Below, piece after piece: positions 36,368 to 43,953 of a stretch of DNA of 64,000 nucleotides. Source of the stretch: JAAUTT01 sp963846585 (GTDB taxonomy: Bacteria; Bacteroidota; Bacteroidia; Bacteroidales; JAAUTT01); the NCBI GenBank assembly GCA_963846585.1, contig CAWJWO010000003.1, forward strand, positions 62,001-126,000, written 5' to 3'. The notes below the pieces were generated by a model that had not been told where the DNA came from, searched no databases, and worked only from the letters and a program-made list of their open reading frames with translations. A program made the translations under genes and the position numbers. Numbering within the stretch: the first letter of the stretch is position 1; every line of letters begins with the position of its first letter.

Positions 36368-36604
36368 ATGGAAGAATCTGATTTAAGAAATCCTGTATGG
36401 AAAAATCTTGTTTTAAAAAATAAACAAGTTAACCTGAATTTTTTACCTGCAAAAATTTTATTATCACGTTTGCAATTTTCTCTCAAGAATGAATCGTCGG
36501 CAGAGGTAATTCAGCAGGCTGCAAATGAAGTTTTTCGACTTTACCTTAATAACAAGGATTTGCCCAATGCTAAGAAAGATATCTTACTTCTTTTGAATAA
36601 ATAA
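36368..36604 (+). CDS. small conserved-looking protein of unknown function
   Basis: This 78-residue protein is predicted helical and soluble, with LPAKILLSRLQFSLKN and EVIQQAANEVFRLYL as amphipathic helices. The family is not recognised. It lies 59 bp upstream of the FIST/DUF6976-like gene on the same strand and may be co-transcribed with it. The ATG at 36368 follows an AT-rich leader, which is typical here. Confidence 0.5.
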   Translation: MEESDLRNPVWKNLVLKNKQVNLNFLPAKILLSRLQFSLKNESSAEVIQQAANEVFRLYLNNKDLPNAKKDILLLLNK

Positions 36605-36663
36605 GTAAGTTATCAAAATTTGAAACTACACATTTATTAGTATTAATATTAAATTTTATAATT

Positions 36664-37650
36664 ATGAAAAAAGTAATGTTTAAGATAGATGAAGTTATAA
36701 GTTTGATAAAACAGGATAAAATATTATTATTAGCCGGTGACGAAGAACTTCTTAAAAAACTTCCCAAAGGTAATTGGATTGGAGGCTCAATCCCTTATTT
36801 TATGGCAGAGGATGGTGGTATGGTTACACAGGAATTAATCCAGGTAACTGAGATTAATTCATCAGTTAAAGATATTTCATGTAAAAGTTATGATATTGCT
36901 ACAATTAAAAATGTATATAAGGACGGCTATGATCGTGGTTTTTCATTTATAATTATTCCTGGTACCAGTGAGACTCATCTTTCTTTTGCTATTCATGCAC
37001 CAGACTATAAGGAATTTGCATCAAAACCGCTCATTGGTTGGATTTCAGGTGTAATGTTAAACGATTTAGGTAAAAAAACACCTAAAACGTTTATTGGTTC
37101 AGGTGACTCTATAAGTGATAAAAACGCGGTTGTGATGCATGTTAATTTGTCTGCAGGCAAATATGCCGACTTGAACATAATTAACATATTTAAACAGGGC
37201 AAAGGTGATATAATTGAATTCCCTGAATCAGGCTTTCAGGCTAAAGATGCATTGATAAACGGTCATAATCAAAATTTTGCCGAATATGTCACTCAAAAGC
37301 AACTGGATATCAGATTACCTCTTGTTGCAGATTATAATGACACAATGATTAATATTAGTTTTCAGGAAGTTGATAAAGAAAATAAAATTGTTAAATTTTA
37401 TGCTCCCGTTTTCAAAGGAGTTTCATATAAACAGGCTGCACCGGTTAAGGATTATATCAAGGAATTTACTCAGTTCATACCTGTTGATGAAAAAGAAATT
37501 ACATTTTCATGCAATTGTATTTTAAATTATTTGTATTCAGAGCTTGAAGGTAAAAAAACGGGTAATATTACCGGGCCTATTACTTTTGGAGAAATCGCAT
37601 ATCAATTGCTTAATCAAACTATGGTAAATCTTGCAATAAAGAATTTGTAA
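36664..37650 (+). CDS. FIST/DUF6976-like sensory-domain protein
   Basis: This 328-residue soluble protein has an alternating alpha/beta pattern. Features such as GNWIGGSIPYFMAEDGG, FIIIPGTSETHLSFAIHAPDY and a C-terminal CNCILNYLYSELEGKK ... GPITFGEIAYQLLNQT resemble the FIST-type (DUF6976) proteins, which are thought to bind small ligands. There is no output domain. Its small upstream partner may form an operon with it. The assignment is by pattern only. Confidence 0.45.
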   Translation: MKKVMFKIDEVISLIKQDKILLLAGDEELLKKLPKGNWIGGSIPYFMAEDGGMVTQELIQVTEINSSVKDISCKSYDIATIKNVYKDGYDRGFSFIIIPGTSETHLSFAIHAPDYKEFASKPLIGWISGVMLNDLGKKTPKTFIGSGDSISDKNAVVMHVNLSAGKYADLNIINIFKQGKGDIIEFPESGFQAKDALINGHNQNFAEYVTQKQLDIRLPLVADYNDTMINISFQEVDKENKIVKFYAPVFKGVSYKQAAPVKDYIKEFTQFIPVDEKEITFSCNCILNYLYSELEGKKTGNITGPITFGEIAYQLLNQTMVNLAIKNL

Positions 37651-37657
37651 TTCTGAA

Positions 37658-37705
37658 TAGTTGTGAGTTGCTGGTTGCTGGTTTTTGAAACCTGCAACCT
37701 GCAAT
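37658..37705. repeat. GAGTTGCTGG / GCAACCTGCAACC repeat block
   Basis: TAGTTGTGAGTTGCTGGTTG is followed by CTGGTTTTTGAAACCTGCAACCTGCAATT. It fills the gap between two convergent genes and belongs to the GTTAGTT and GCAACCT word families seen at 45831, 55489, 57751 and 61662. The two halves are partly complementary and could form a stem. Confidence 0.65.
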
Positions 37706-38472
37706 TAAAAATTTTCAAAAACTCCAAGACCAAACAAAGCAAAATCGTATTTAACAGGATCTGCAGGATCGAACTCCCGTAACCTGTCAGTAATTTCTTC
37801 CACCGCCTTCCAGTCGTTTTGCTTCCTTGTAAGCAACCCAAGTTTTCGTCCCACATTTCCTGTGTGAACATCAAGTGGCAAATAGAGTGCCGATGCAGGT
37901 ATACCTGACCAAATTCCGAAATCCACACCCTTATCATCTTTTCTTACCATCCACCTTAAGAACATATTTAACCTTTTGGCTGACGCTCCCTTGGCTACAT
38001 TAGAAATATGTTTCCCGGTACGCTGTAAACCGGGCAGTTCAAAAAATATATTCCGTAATTCTATTAATGCAGCAAATATATTCCCGTTAGTATGGTACGA
38101 TTGCTCAAAAATATATCTCAATCCACCGTGATGGCTGTAAATGTTCCTTAACGAATGCACAAAGTAATAACAATCCTCTCCCTGAAATGTCCTGTGCCTG
38201 AATCCAAGTAACCTTTCAAGTTGATATTCGGATGCCTCCATTACGAAATCATAAGGATTATTTCCCATCATTTGCATCAACCTTCTCGAATTGTTTATAA
38301 TAGACTTACGCTGACCCCAGGCAATGGTTGCAGCCAAAAATCCCGAAATCTCAATATCTTCGGTAATGTTATAACTATGAGGTATTTGAATAGGATCAGA
38401 TTCTATAAAACTAACCAGATTGTACTGGTGATATTTCAAGTCCAGAAGTTCTTTTATTTGAGAATTGTCCAT
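37705..38472 (-). CDS. TIGR02757 (DUF2400) family protein
   Basis: This 255-residue protein matches the TIGR02757 family of Bacteroidota and other bacteria: EISGFLAATIAWGQRKSIINN, GFRHRTFQGEDCYYFVHSLR, NMFLRWMVRKDDKGVDFGIW, and LYLPLDVHTGNVGRKLGLL near the end. The last motifs resemble HhH-GPD-type DNA glycosylase scaffolds, but the function is unproven. Immediately upstream of its ATG are TAGTGC-type repeat words (GCACTAAGCACTAAA on its own strand). Confidence 0.85.
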   Translation of the reverse strand: MDNSQIKELLDLKYHQYNLVSFIESDPIQIPHSYNITEDIEISGFLAATIAWGQRKSIINNSRRLMQMMGNNPYDFVMEASEYQLERLLGFRHRTFQGEDCYYFVHSLRNIYSHHGGLRYIFEQSYHTNGNIFAALIELRNIFFELPGLQRTGKHISNVAKGASAKRLNMFLRWMVRKDDKGVDFGIWSGIPASALYLPLDVHTGNVGRKLGLLTRKQNDWKAVEEITDRLREFDPADPVKYDFALFGLGVFENF

Positions 38473-38546
38473 TTTAGTGCTTAGTGCATTTTGTAATTAT
38501 CCTCTGCACATTTTCAAATTTTCAAATTATCTAATTTTCAAATTGT
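38473..38546. repeat. TAGTGC and TTTCAAATT word repeats
   Basis: TTTTAGTGCTTAGTGCATTT (from 38473) directly touches the start codon of the TIGR02757 gene. It is followed by CACATTTTCAAATTTTCAAA and TTATCTAATTTTCAAATTG up to the LolD stop region. The same words recur at 43003, 49441, 61790 and 62439. Confidence 0.7.
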
Positions 38547-38550
38547 TTTA

Positions 38551-39207
38551 TTATCCGGCTATAATCCTGCCATCCTCCATCTGCAGCATCCTGTCACTCA
38601 TCTCAGCGAGGACCTTATCATGCGTTACAATAACGAATGTTTGGTTAAACTGATCTCGCAAGGAGAAAAAAAGATTATGAAGTTCCTGTTTATTTTTTGA
38701 ATCCAGGTTCCCGGATGGTTCATCTGCAAAAACTACCATTGGGTCATTTATAAGTGACCGTGCAACCGCAACACGCTGCTGTTCACCTCCAGAAAGTTCA
38801 TCCGGCTTATGTGTCAGGCGATCCTGAAGTCCAAGGAAGGAAAGTAATTCTCTGGCCTTATCAAATGTTTTTTTCCGGGATTGCCTTCCTATTAATGCCG
38901 GTATGCACACATTTTCCAAAGCTGTAAATTCAGGCAATAAATGGTGAAATTGAAATACAAATCCTATATTCTGATTTCGGAATCTGGCAATGTTACGTTC
39001 GCCAAGTCCATGGACTTCACTTCCGCTAATCCATACCTTTCCGGTATCCGGTTTGCTCAATGTACCTAAAATCTGAAGAAATGTCGTTTTACCGGCTCCG
39101 CTTGCACCAACTATCGTTACTACCTGCCCTTTGTCAATTTCGGCATCAATTCCTTTAAGTACCTGTAACGATCCGTACGATTTTGTAATGTTCTCGGCCT
39201 TAATCAT
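38551..39207 (-). CDS. lolD: LolD-like ABC transporter ATP-binding protein
   Basis: This 218-residue ABC ATPase has Walker A VGASGAGKTTFL, Q-loop FVFQFHHLLPEFTALEN, signature LSGGEQQRVAVARSL, Walker B MVVFADEPSGNLDS and the H-loop THD. The sequence is of the MacB/LolD subclass; LolD drives lipoprotein release from the inner membrane with LolC/E. The permease gene is not adjacent, which is common in Bacteroidota. The region upstream of its start holds a G-rich repeat. Confidence 0.82.
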   Translation of the reverse strand: MIKAENITKSYGSLQVLKGIDAEIDKGQVVTIVGASGAGKTTFLQILGTLSKPDTGKVWISGSEVHGLGERNIARFRNQNIGFVFQFHHLLPEFTALENVCIPALIGRQSRKKTFDKARELLSFLGLQDRLTHKPDELSGGEQQRVAVARSLINDPMVVFADEPSGNLDSKNKQELHNLFFSLRDQFNQTFVIVTHDKVLAEMSDRMLQMEDGRIIAG

Positions 39208-39221
39208 AGTCTATGTGAACA

Positions 39222-39290
39222 GGGGTTAGGGTGGCTAGGGATTAGGGGTTAGGGGTTAGGGGTTAGGGGTTAGTGTTTAGTGTGTTTAAA
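39222..39290. repeat. GGGGTTA tandem repeat with G-quadruplex potential
   Basis: GGGG runs at 39245-39248, 39252-39255, 39259-39262 and 39266-39269 are spaced exactly 7 bp (GGGGTTA), flanked by degenerate copies (AGGGGTTAGGG, GGCTAGGGATT). This can fold as a G-quadruplex on the plus strand. It begins about 15 bp upstream of the lolD start, which is on the minus strand. Confidence 0.75.
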
Positions 39291-39308
39291 TATTTATTCG
39301 TTTATAAA

Positions 39309-39370
39309 GTTTATGAGGTTTATGAAGTTTATGAAGTTTATGAGGTTTATGAAGTTTATGAGGTTTATAA
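39309..39370. repeat. 9-bp GTTTATGA(A/G) tandem repeat
   Basis: Six copies of GTTTATGAG/GTTTATGAA in direct tandem, followed by GTTTAT. The unit is a multiple of three, but there is no gene here. It lies between lolD and tatA. Confidence 0.8.
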
Positions 39371-39390
39371 ATTTATATTTAATTTAACTT

Positions 39391-39461
39391 TATCACCTAA
39401 TCACTAGTCCCAAGTCCCAGCCACTAACCCCTAGTCCCTGGCCACTAGTCCCTGATCCCTT
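39391..39461. repeat. CACTAGTCCC-type degenerate repeat next to tatA stop
   Basis: Words such as CACTAGTCCCAAGTCCC, CACTAACCCCTAGTCCC and GGCCACTAGTCCCTGATCCC run up to the tatA stop codon. It is the reverse-orientation relative of the TTAGGGG words at 39222 and 43460. Confidence 0.7.
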
Positions 39462-39683
39462 TCAAACTTGAGTGCTTTTAGTAATGTCATCTTTCACCTC
39501 ATCAATATCTTTTCTTATATTATCGGTGCTCTTGGTAAGTTCTTCCTTAATTTCATCAGATGCCTTTTTAAATTCACGAATAACTTTCCCAAGTCCACGT
39601 GCTACTTCAGGAAGTTTTTCGGAGCCAAAAAAAATAAGTGCCACGAGTGCAATTAGTAATATCTCTCCTCCGCTTATTCCCAT
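39462..39683 (-). CDS. tatA: Sec-independent translocase TatA/TatE
   Basis: The protein has 73 residues, with the TatA layout: a short N-terminal membrane helix (EILLIALVALIFFG), the hinge SEKLPE, and an amphipathic helix (LGKVIREFKKASDEIKEEL), then a charged tail with repeated KSTDNIRKDIDEVKDDITKS. It forms the pore of twin-arginine transport with TatC (not in the window). It is 11 bp downstream of secDF on the same strand, so the two export genes are probably co-transcribed. Confidence 0.9.
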   Translation of the reverse strand: MGISGGEILLIALVALIFFGSEKLPEVARGLGKVIREFKKASDEIKEELTKSTDNIRKDIDEVKDDITKSTQV

Positions 39684-39694
39684 TTAATCACATC

Positions 39695-42600
39695 TTATTT
39701 TTTCTTATCTTTTTTCTTGTCCTTTTTATTTTCCGTAGCCATTATAATATCGTAAGCTACAGGAGTAGCATTAAATACTGACGAGTAAGTACCGGTAATA
39801 ACACCTACCAGCAATGCAAAAATGAAACCACGGAGAATTTCACCGCCAAAAATGAAAATAACTACCAGTACGACTATAGTAATACCTGAAGTATTAATGG
39901 TACGCCCCAGGGTGTGGTTAATAGCATCATTAATATTTACATCCAAAGGCCGTGCCGGATATAATGTTTTATATTCACGGATCCTGTCGTAAATAATAAC
40001 CGTATCCATTATGGAATAACCAATAATTGTAAGCAGGGCAGCTATAAACGATTGGTCGACTTCAAGGCTGAATGGCAATATTCCCCAGAACAGGGTAAAC
40101 ATTGTAATTGTAACCAGGGTATCGTGGAAAAGTGAAACAACACCCCCTACCCCATACTTCCAGTTTTTAAAACGTATGGCTATGTATATAAATATTATAA
40201 CTAAACCAAAAAACACTGACATGAATGCCTTCCAAATCAATTCATTTGAAATAACCGGGTCGACCCTGTCGGAACTGAATATCCCAATTTCTTTCTTATC
40301 GTCCTGACTTATAAATTGTTCATAAGTAATTGCTTTATGAAACTGAGGTTTAATTCCTGCAAAAAGTTTAGTTTGAGCCAGAGAATCTGATTTAGATGAT
40401 TTATCATCAATTAAATACTTTGTGGTAATTTTTACCTGGTTATCATTACCAAAGGTTTTAACTTCAGGTGCCTCACCAAAACTTTTAGTCAATTCAGATC
40501 TGATTACCGATGTTACAACAGGGTGATCGAAGCGTACCTGGTATGTACGCCCTCCCTTAAAATCAATACTTGGATCCAGTCCTCTTACAAACAAAGATAT
40601 AATCCCAATGCCAATTACTATACCTGAACAAACATACATTATTTTCCTAAGGCCGATAAAATTAATCTTTGCCTTAGTCATTGCATTAATGGTAAACCTG
40701 TTACCTAACGTTATTTTAATATTCCTGTTGAGCATCCACTCGAACATCAGCCTCGCAATAAAGATGGATGAGAATAATGAAAGTAACAAACCTGCTATAA
40801 GTGAGGTAGCAAATCCTTTAACAGGCCCTGTCCCAAACAGGAATAATACTATCCCGGTTAATATAGTGGTTACGTGGCCGTCGATAATTGCCGAATAAGC
40901 ATGCCAGAACCCGTCCTTTACCACCATACGCTCACCTTTACCAGCACGGACTTCTTCACGCATACGCTCGTAGATGATGACATTACCGTCAACCGCCATG
41001 GCAAGGGTTAAAATTATTCCGGCAAATCCGGGTAAGGTTAATACCAAACCCATGGAAGCAAATACCCCGAAAAGGAAGAAAACGTTAGTAAACAATGCAA
41101 CGTTAGCAACCATGCCGGCACGGTTATAATACAGCCCCATGTAAAGTAATACCCCGATAAAAGCTATTATAAATGATAGAAATGCATTGTTAATGGATTC
41201 TTTACCCAGAGACGGACCAACAACATCGTCCTGGATTATATGAGCGGGTGCTGACATAGTACCTGATTTTAGTACAATGGCAAGGTCGTCAGCTTCCTCT
41301 TTTTTAAATCCTCCTGTAATTTGTGAACTTCCGTTAGGGATTTCACCATTAACCCTTGGTGCCGAACGTACTGCATTATCAAGTACAATTGCAATAAAGT
41401 GCCCTACATTTTCTTTGGTCAAACGGTCCCAAATTCTTGCACCTTCACTGTTCATATTCATAGAAACCTGAGCTTCAGCTCTATTTTGACCAAATTCCCC
41501 GTAGGCATTTGTAACAACACTGCCATCGAGAGGTGCCTTTCCATCACGGGTATTAGCCCTTATAGCATATAAATAATATAATGATGTGGTTTTGTCGGCT
41601 CTCATGGGTTTTGAACTCCATAAAAATCGCATGTCACTTTTAAATAAAGCACGTATTGGTTTCATGCTCAGGTATGCATCTATCTTTGCAGTATCTCGGG
41701 CATTGGCTATTCCGATTTCAGCTCCTGGTATAAGTGATTGGGTATTGGCATTAGGATGCAATAATGAATAGGATACAGGGCCAAAGAATGGAAATTCTTT
41801 CCCTGCTTTTAAAGCTAAAGCAGAAGTATCTTTTTTTAATGTATCTTTCTTTTGTATTTGTTTTAACAGGGAAAGTTCACTTTCATCCTTGTTTTGTTGT
41901 TTTTCAGCCTTTTTTTCGGATACAGTAACTGATTTAATGTTTTTAAGAGAATCCTTTTGCATTTTTTCATTCTGAAGCATTGCACTTATCTTCTTATTAG
42001 CTTCAACTAAACGCGGGTATAAATCCTGATTTTCATAAGTTGTCCAGAATTCAAGGTTTGCAGTTCCCTGCAGAAGCTTGCGTACGCGATCAGGGTCCCT
42101 TACGCCAGGCAGTTCGACAAGAATCCGGCCTTTGGTCGACAATTGCTGTATATTCGGCTGTACTACTCCAAACTTGTCGATACGTGTACTTAATATATTA
42201 AAGGAGTTGTTGATAGCATCGTTAGCTTCTTTACGGATAACTTTCAAAACATCATCATTGCTTGAATTAAAATTCACCCGGCCTTTGAGCTGCACCGTAG
42301 AAAAAATACCCGCTAACTTTGCATTAGGATCTATTTTTGTAAATGCCTGTCCAAATAATGTTACAAAATCTACCCGGGGGGATGTGACCTGCATTTTCTT
42401 AGCTAGGTCTATTGACTTCACAAATGTGCTATCTGTACTATAATTTGCTAATGAACGAATTACTTCAACTACCGAAACTTCAAGAATAACGTTCATCCCG
42501 CCTCTAAGGTCCAGCCCAAAGTTAATTTCGTGCTCCTTGCATTCCTGGTAAGAGTACTTGCGTAATCCCATAAAATTATATACTATCTCGCTTTTCATAG

Positions 42601-42754
42601 AGTCGAGATATGTTTCATATTTTTTAGGATCACCCTTTGAATATTGTGCTGCCGTTTTTTCTACCCTGGCTGAAAACCAGTTAAACGAAAGCTGGTATAA
42701 ACAAGCTAATGCAAGGGCAATAGCAAATAACTGAACAGCTCCTTTATTTTGCAT
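39695..42754 (-). CDS. secDF: fused protein-export membrane proteins SecD-SecF
   Basis: The protein has 1019 residues, as usual for the Bacteroidota SecDF fusion. The SecD half has the signature DLRGGMN at 82-88, a large periplasmic region and AMAVDGNVIIYERMREE in the membrane part. The SecF half starts near the second signature DFKGG (731-735) and has YSIMDTVIIYDRIRE. Twelve membrane helices are expected in total. It uses the proton gradient to pull secreted proteins through SecYEG. The C-terminal tail is Lys/Asp-rich. It is followed by tatA. Confidence 0.95.
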   Translation of the reverse strand: MQNKGAVQLFAIALALACLYQLSFNWFSARVEKTAAQYSKGDPKKYETYLDSMKSEIVYNFMGLRKYSYQECKEHEINFGLDLRGGMNVILEVSVVEVIRSLANYSTDSTFVKSIDLAKKMQVTSPRVDFVTLFGQAFTKIDPNAKLAGIFSTVQLKGRVNFNSSNDDVLKVIRKEANDAINNSFNILSTRIDKFGVVQPNIQQLSTKGRILVELPGVRDPDRVRKLLQGTANLEFWTTYENQDLYPRLVEANKKISAMLQNEKMQKDSLKNIKSVTVSEKKAEKQQNKDESELSLLKQIQKKDTLKKDTSALALKAGKEFPFFGPVSYSLLHPNANTQSLIPGAEIGIANARDTAKIDAYLSMKPIRALFKSDMRFLWSSKPMRADKTTSLYYLYAIRANTRDGKAPLDGSVVTNAYGEFGQNRAEAQVSMNMNSEGARIWDRLTKENVGHFIAIVLDNAVRSAPRVNGEIPNGSSQITGGFKKEEADDLAIVLKSGTMSAPAHIIQDDVVGPSLGKESINNAFLSFIIAFIGVLLYMGLYYNRAGMVANVALFTNVFFLFGVFASMGLVLTLPGFAGIILTLAMAVDGNVIIYERMREEVRAGKGERMVVKDGFWHAYSAIIDGHVTTILTGIVLFLFGTGPVKGFATSLIAGLLLSLFSSIFIARLMFEWMLNRNIKITLGNRFTINAMTKAKINFIGLRKIMYVCSGIVIGIGIISLFVRGLDPSIDFKGGRTYQVRFDHPVVTSVIRSELTKSFGEAPEVKTFGNDNQVKITTKYLIDDKSSKSDSLAQTKLFAGIKPQFHKAITYEQFISQDDKKEIGIFSSDRVDPVISNELIWKAFMSVFFGLVIIFIYIAIRFKNWKYGVGGVVSLFHDTLVTITMFTLFWGILPFSLEVDQSFIAALLTIIGYSIMDTVIIYDRIREYKTLYPARPLDVNINDAINHTLGRTINTSGITIVVLVVIFIFGGEILRGFIFALLVGVITGTYSSVFNATPVAYDIIMATENKKDKKKDKKK

Positions 42755-42829
42755 TTGAAGATATTTGTTTAAAGATTATTATTTTTCAAAAGTCAAGAGC
42801 GCAAATATAAAAATAATTTTAGTTCTATG

Positions 42830-43022
42830 TATTAAGTATAAAGTAAAAGTAGAAAAGTAGATGAGTAGGAAAGTAGGAATGTAGGAAAGGAAGGCAGAGA
42901 AGGTAAGTGAACATAAAGAATAACAATTGGTTTATTCTTTCATCTTCTGTCTTTTGTTTTCTTTTATCTTTTATCTTTTATCTTTCATCTTCTTCCTATG
43001 CACTATGCACTATGCACTATTC
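42830..43022. repeat. mixed repeat block: GTAGGAAA, TTTATC, TGCACTA words
   Basis: From left to right: AAAGTAGGAATGTAGGAAAG words, then TTTATCTTTTATCTTTTATC and TTTCATCTTC words, then CACTATGCACTATGCACTAT. The last word runs into the 3' end of the retropepsin-like gene and provides its stop codon (TAG). Confidence 0.8.
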
Positions 43023-43453
43023 ACTTTAATAGTGAGTATCTTTTTCCCATAATCAATCCGGGCTCTATATTTCAATAAGAAATCACTGCCGATTAATCCC
43101 CAGATTATTTTAGTACTCACAGTTTTATATAATTCGTTAATTGATGAAAGATCGATAAGGACTACTTTCATTTCATTAATCAGGAAATCACCAAGTTTAA
43201 AATCCCTTATTATACCGTGAAGGCTTTCCATAACAATCGCATTTATTCCTGTGGATTGAATATCAGGCTGTATTTCCGGACTATGGTCAAGAATTTCTCC
43301 TACCAGGTCCATTGCAAAAACCGATTTTGAAGCCCCCGTGTCAATAATGAAATCACAGGACTCTCCATTGACAGAGCCTTTTACGAATAAATGAAAGCTA
43401 CTGTCGTCCAGTTTGATAATCTCTATAGGAATTTTGTAAGTCTTGATTGTAAT
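43010..43453 (-). CDS. retropepsin-like aspartic protease, non-ATG start
   Basis: The protein has about 147 residues. The catalytic motif FIIDTGASKSVF (D38 if counted from 43453) and the later WGLIGSDFLLKYRARIDY identify a single-domain retropepsin-like protease (aspartyl protease family, active as a dimer). The only ATG in frame (43312) lies after the catalytic aspartate, so it cannot be the start. The best start is ATT at 43453 (ATT ACA ATC AAG), directly beside a TTAGGGG repeat that introduces a stop upstream. The last two codons (AGT GCA) and the stop lie in TGCACTA repeat. The repeats may have replaced the original start. Confidence 0.7.
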   Translation of the reverse strand: MTIKTYKIPIEIIKLDDSSFHLFVKGSVNGESCDFIIDTGASKSVFAMDLVGEILDHSPEIQPDIQSTGINAIVMESLHGIIRDFKLGDFLINEMKVVLIDLSSINELYKTVSTKIIWGLIGSDFLLKYRARIDYGKKILTIKVNSA

Positions 43454-43459
43454 ATAATT

Positions 43460-43500
43460 TAGGGGTTAGGGACTAGGGGTCAGGGACTAGGGATTAGGAT
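43460..43500. repeat. TTAGGGGTTAGGGACTAGG repeat between two genes
   Basis: TTAGGGGTTAGGGACTAGG continues with GTCAGGGACTAGGGATTAGG. It touches the start region of the retropepsin-like gene and encodes the terminal NPNP of the four-helix protein on the minus strand. Confidence 0.75.
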
Positions 43501-43864
43501 TTTTTTTACGCAAGGAATTAATTAATCCATTAATCATTTTCCCAATGTTATCTGTTTGCTTTGATAATAATTGATAATTGGTTTCGGTAATATAAGTCAA
43601 ATCCTTTGAAAGTATAAGAAAATAGTTGACTTCCTCCAAGGAACCTCTTGCTATTATTAAAAATTGAATATATTCTTTAGTTGAAAATCTACCAAACCCT
43701 TCAGCTATATTAGCAGGAATTGAAGATGAAGCCCTTCTGATTTGGGATGTTAACCCATATAATTCTATCTTGGGAAATTCGGAAGTTATTTTGTAAATAT
43801 TTAAAACAAATTGGTGAGCTTCTTTCCATACTTTCAAATCTCTGAACGATCTTATATTATCCAT
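43487..43864 (-). CDS. four-helix bundle protein (23S rRNA intervening-sequence type)
   Basis: This 125-residue protein is of the TIGR02436 type: SFRDLKVWKEAHQFVLNIYK, FPKIELYGLTSQIRRASSSI and PANIAEGFGRFSTKEYIQFL are hallmark segments. The family was first found in intervening sequences in 23S rRNA genes, but free-standing genes like this one are common in Bacteroidota; the molecular role is unknown. The last codons (NPNP) and stop come from a CTAATCC repeat, so the natural C-terminus may have been replaced. Confidence 0.88.
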   Translation of the reverse strand: MDNIRSFRDLKVWKEAHQFVLNIYKITSEFPKIELYGLTSQIRRASSSIPANIAEGFGRFSTKEYIQFLIIARGSLEEVNYFLILSKDLTYITETNYQLLSKQTDNIGKMINGLINSLRKKNPNP

Positions 43865-43905
43865 TATAATTGTAAAAATTGTTGCTAATTCGTATTTTTG
43901 TATTC

Positions 43906-43946
43906 CACTGGCCCCTAGCCCCTAGCCCCTAGCCCCAAGTCCCTAT
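43906..43946. repeat. CTAGCCC tandem repeat
   Basis: CACTGGCCCCTAGCCCCTAG continues with CCCCTAGCCCCAAGTCCCT. The strict part has a period of 7 bp. It lies between the four-helix gene start and the end of the 604-residue gene, and is C-rich on the plus strand (G-rich on the coding strand). Confidence 0.8.
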
Positions 43947-43953
43947 AATTATA

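Noticed and set aside
39222..39290. Telomere-like TTAGGGG repeats as a chromosome end
   Set aside because: The array is short, internal, flanked by housekeeping genes, and one of many degenerate word repeats.
43487..43864. Four-helix protein as evidence of a nearby 23S rRNA gene
   Set aside because: No rRNA sequence is present in the window; free-standing copies of this family are common.
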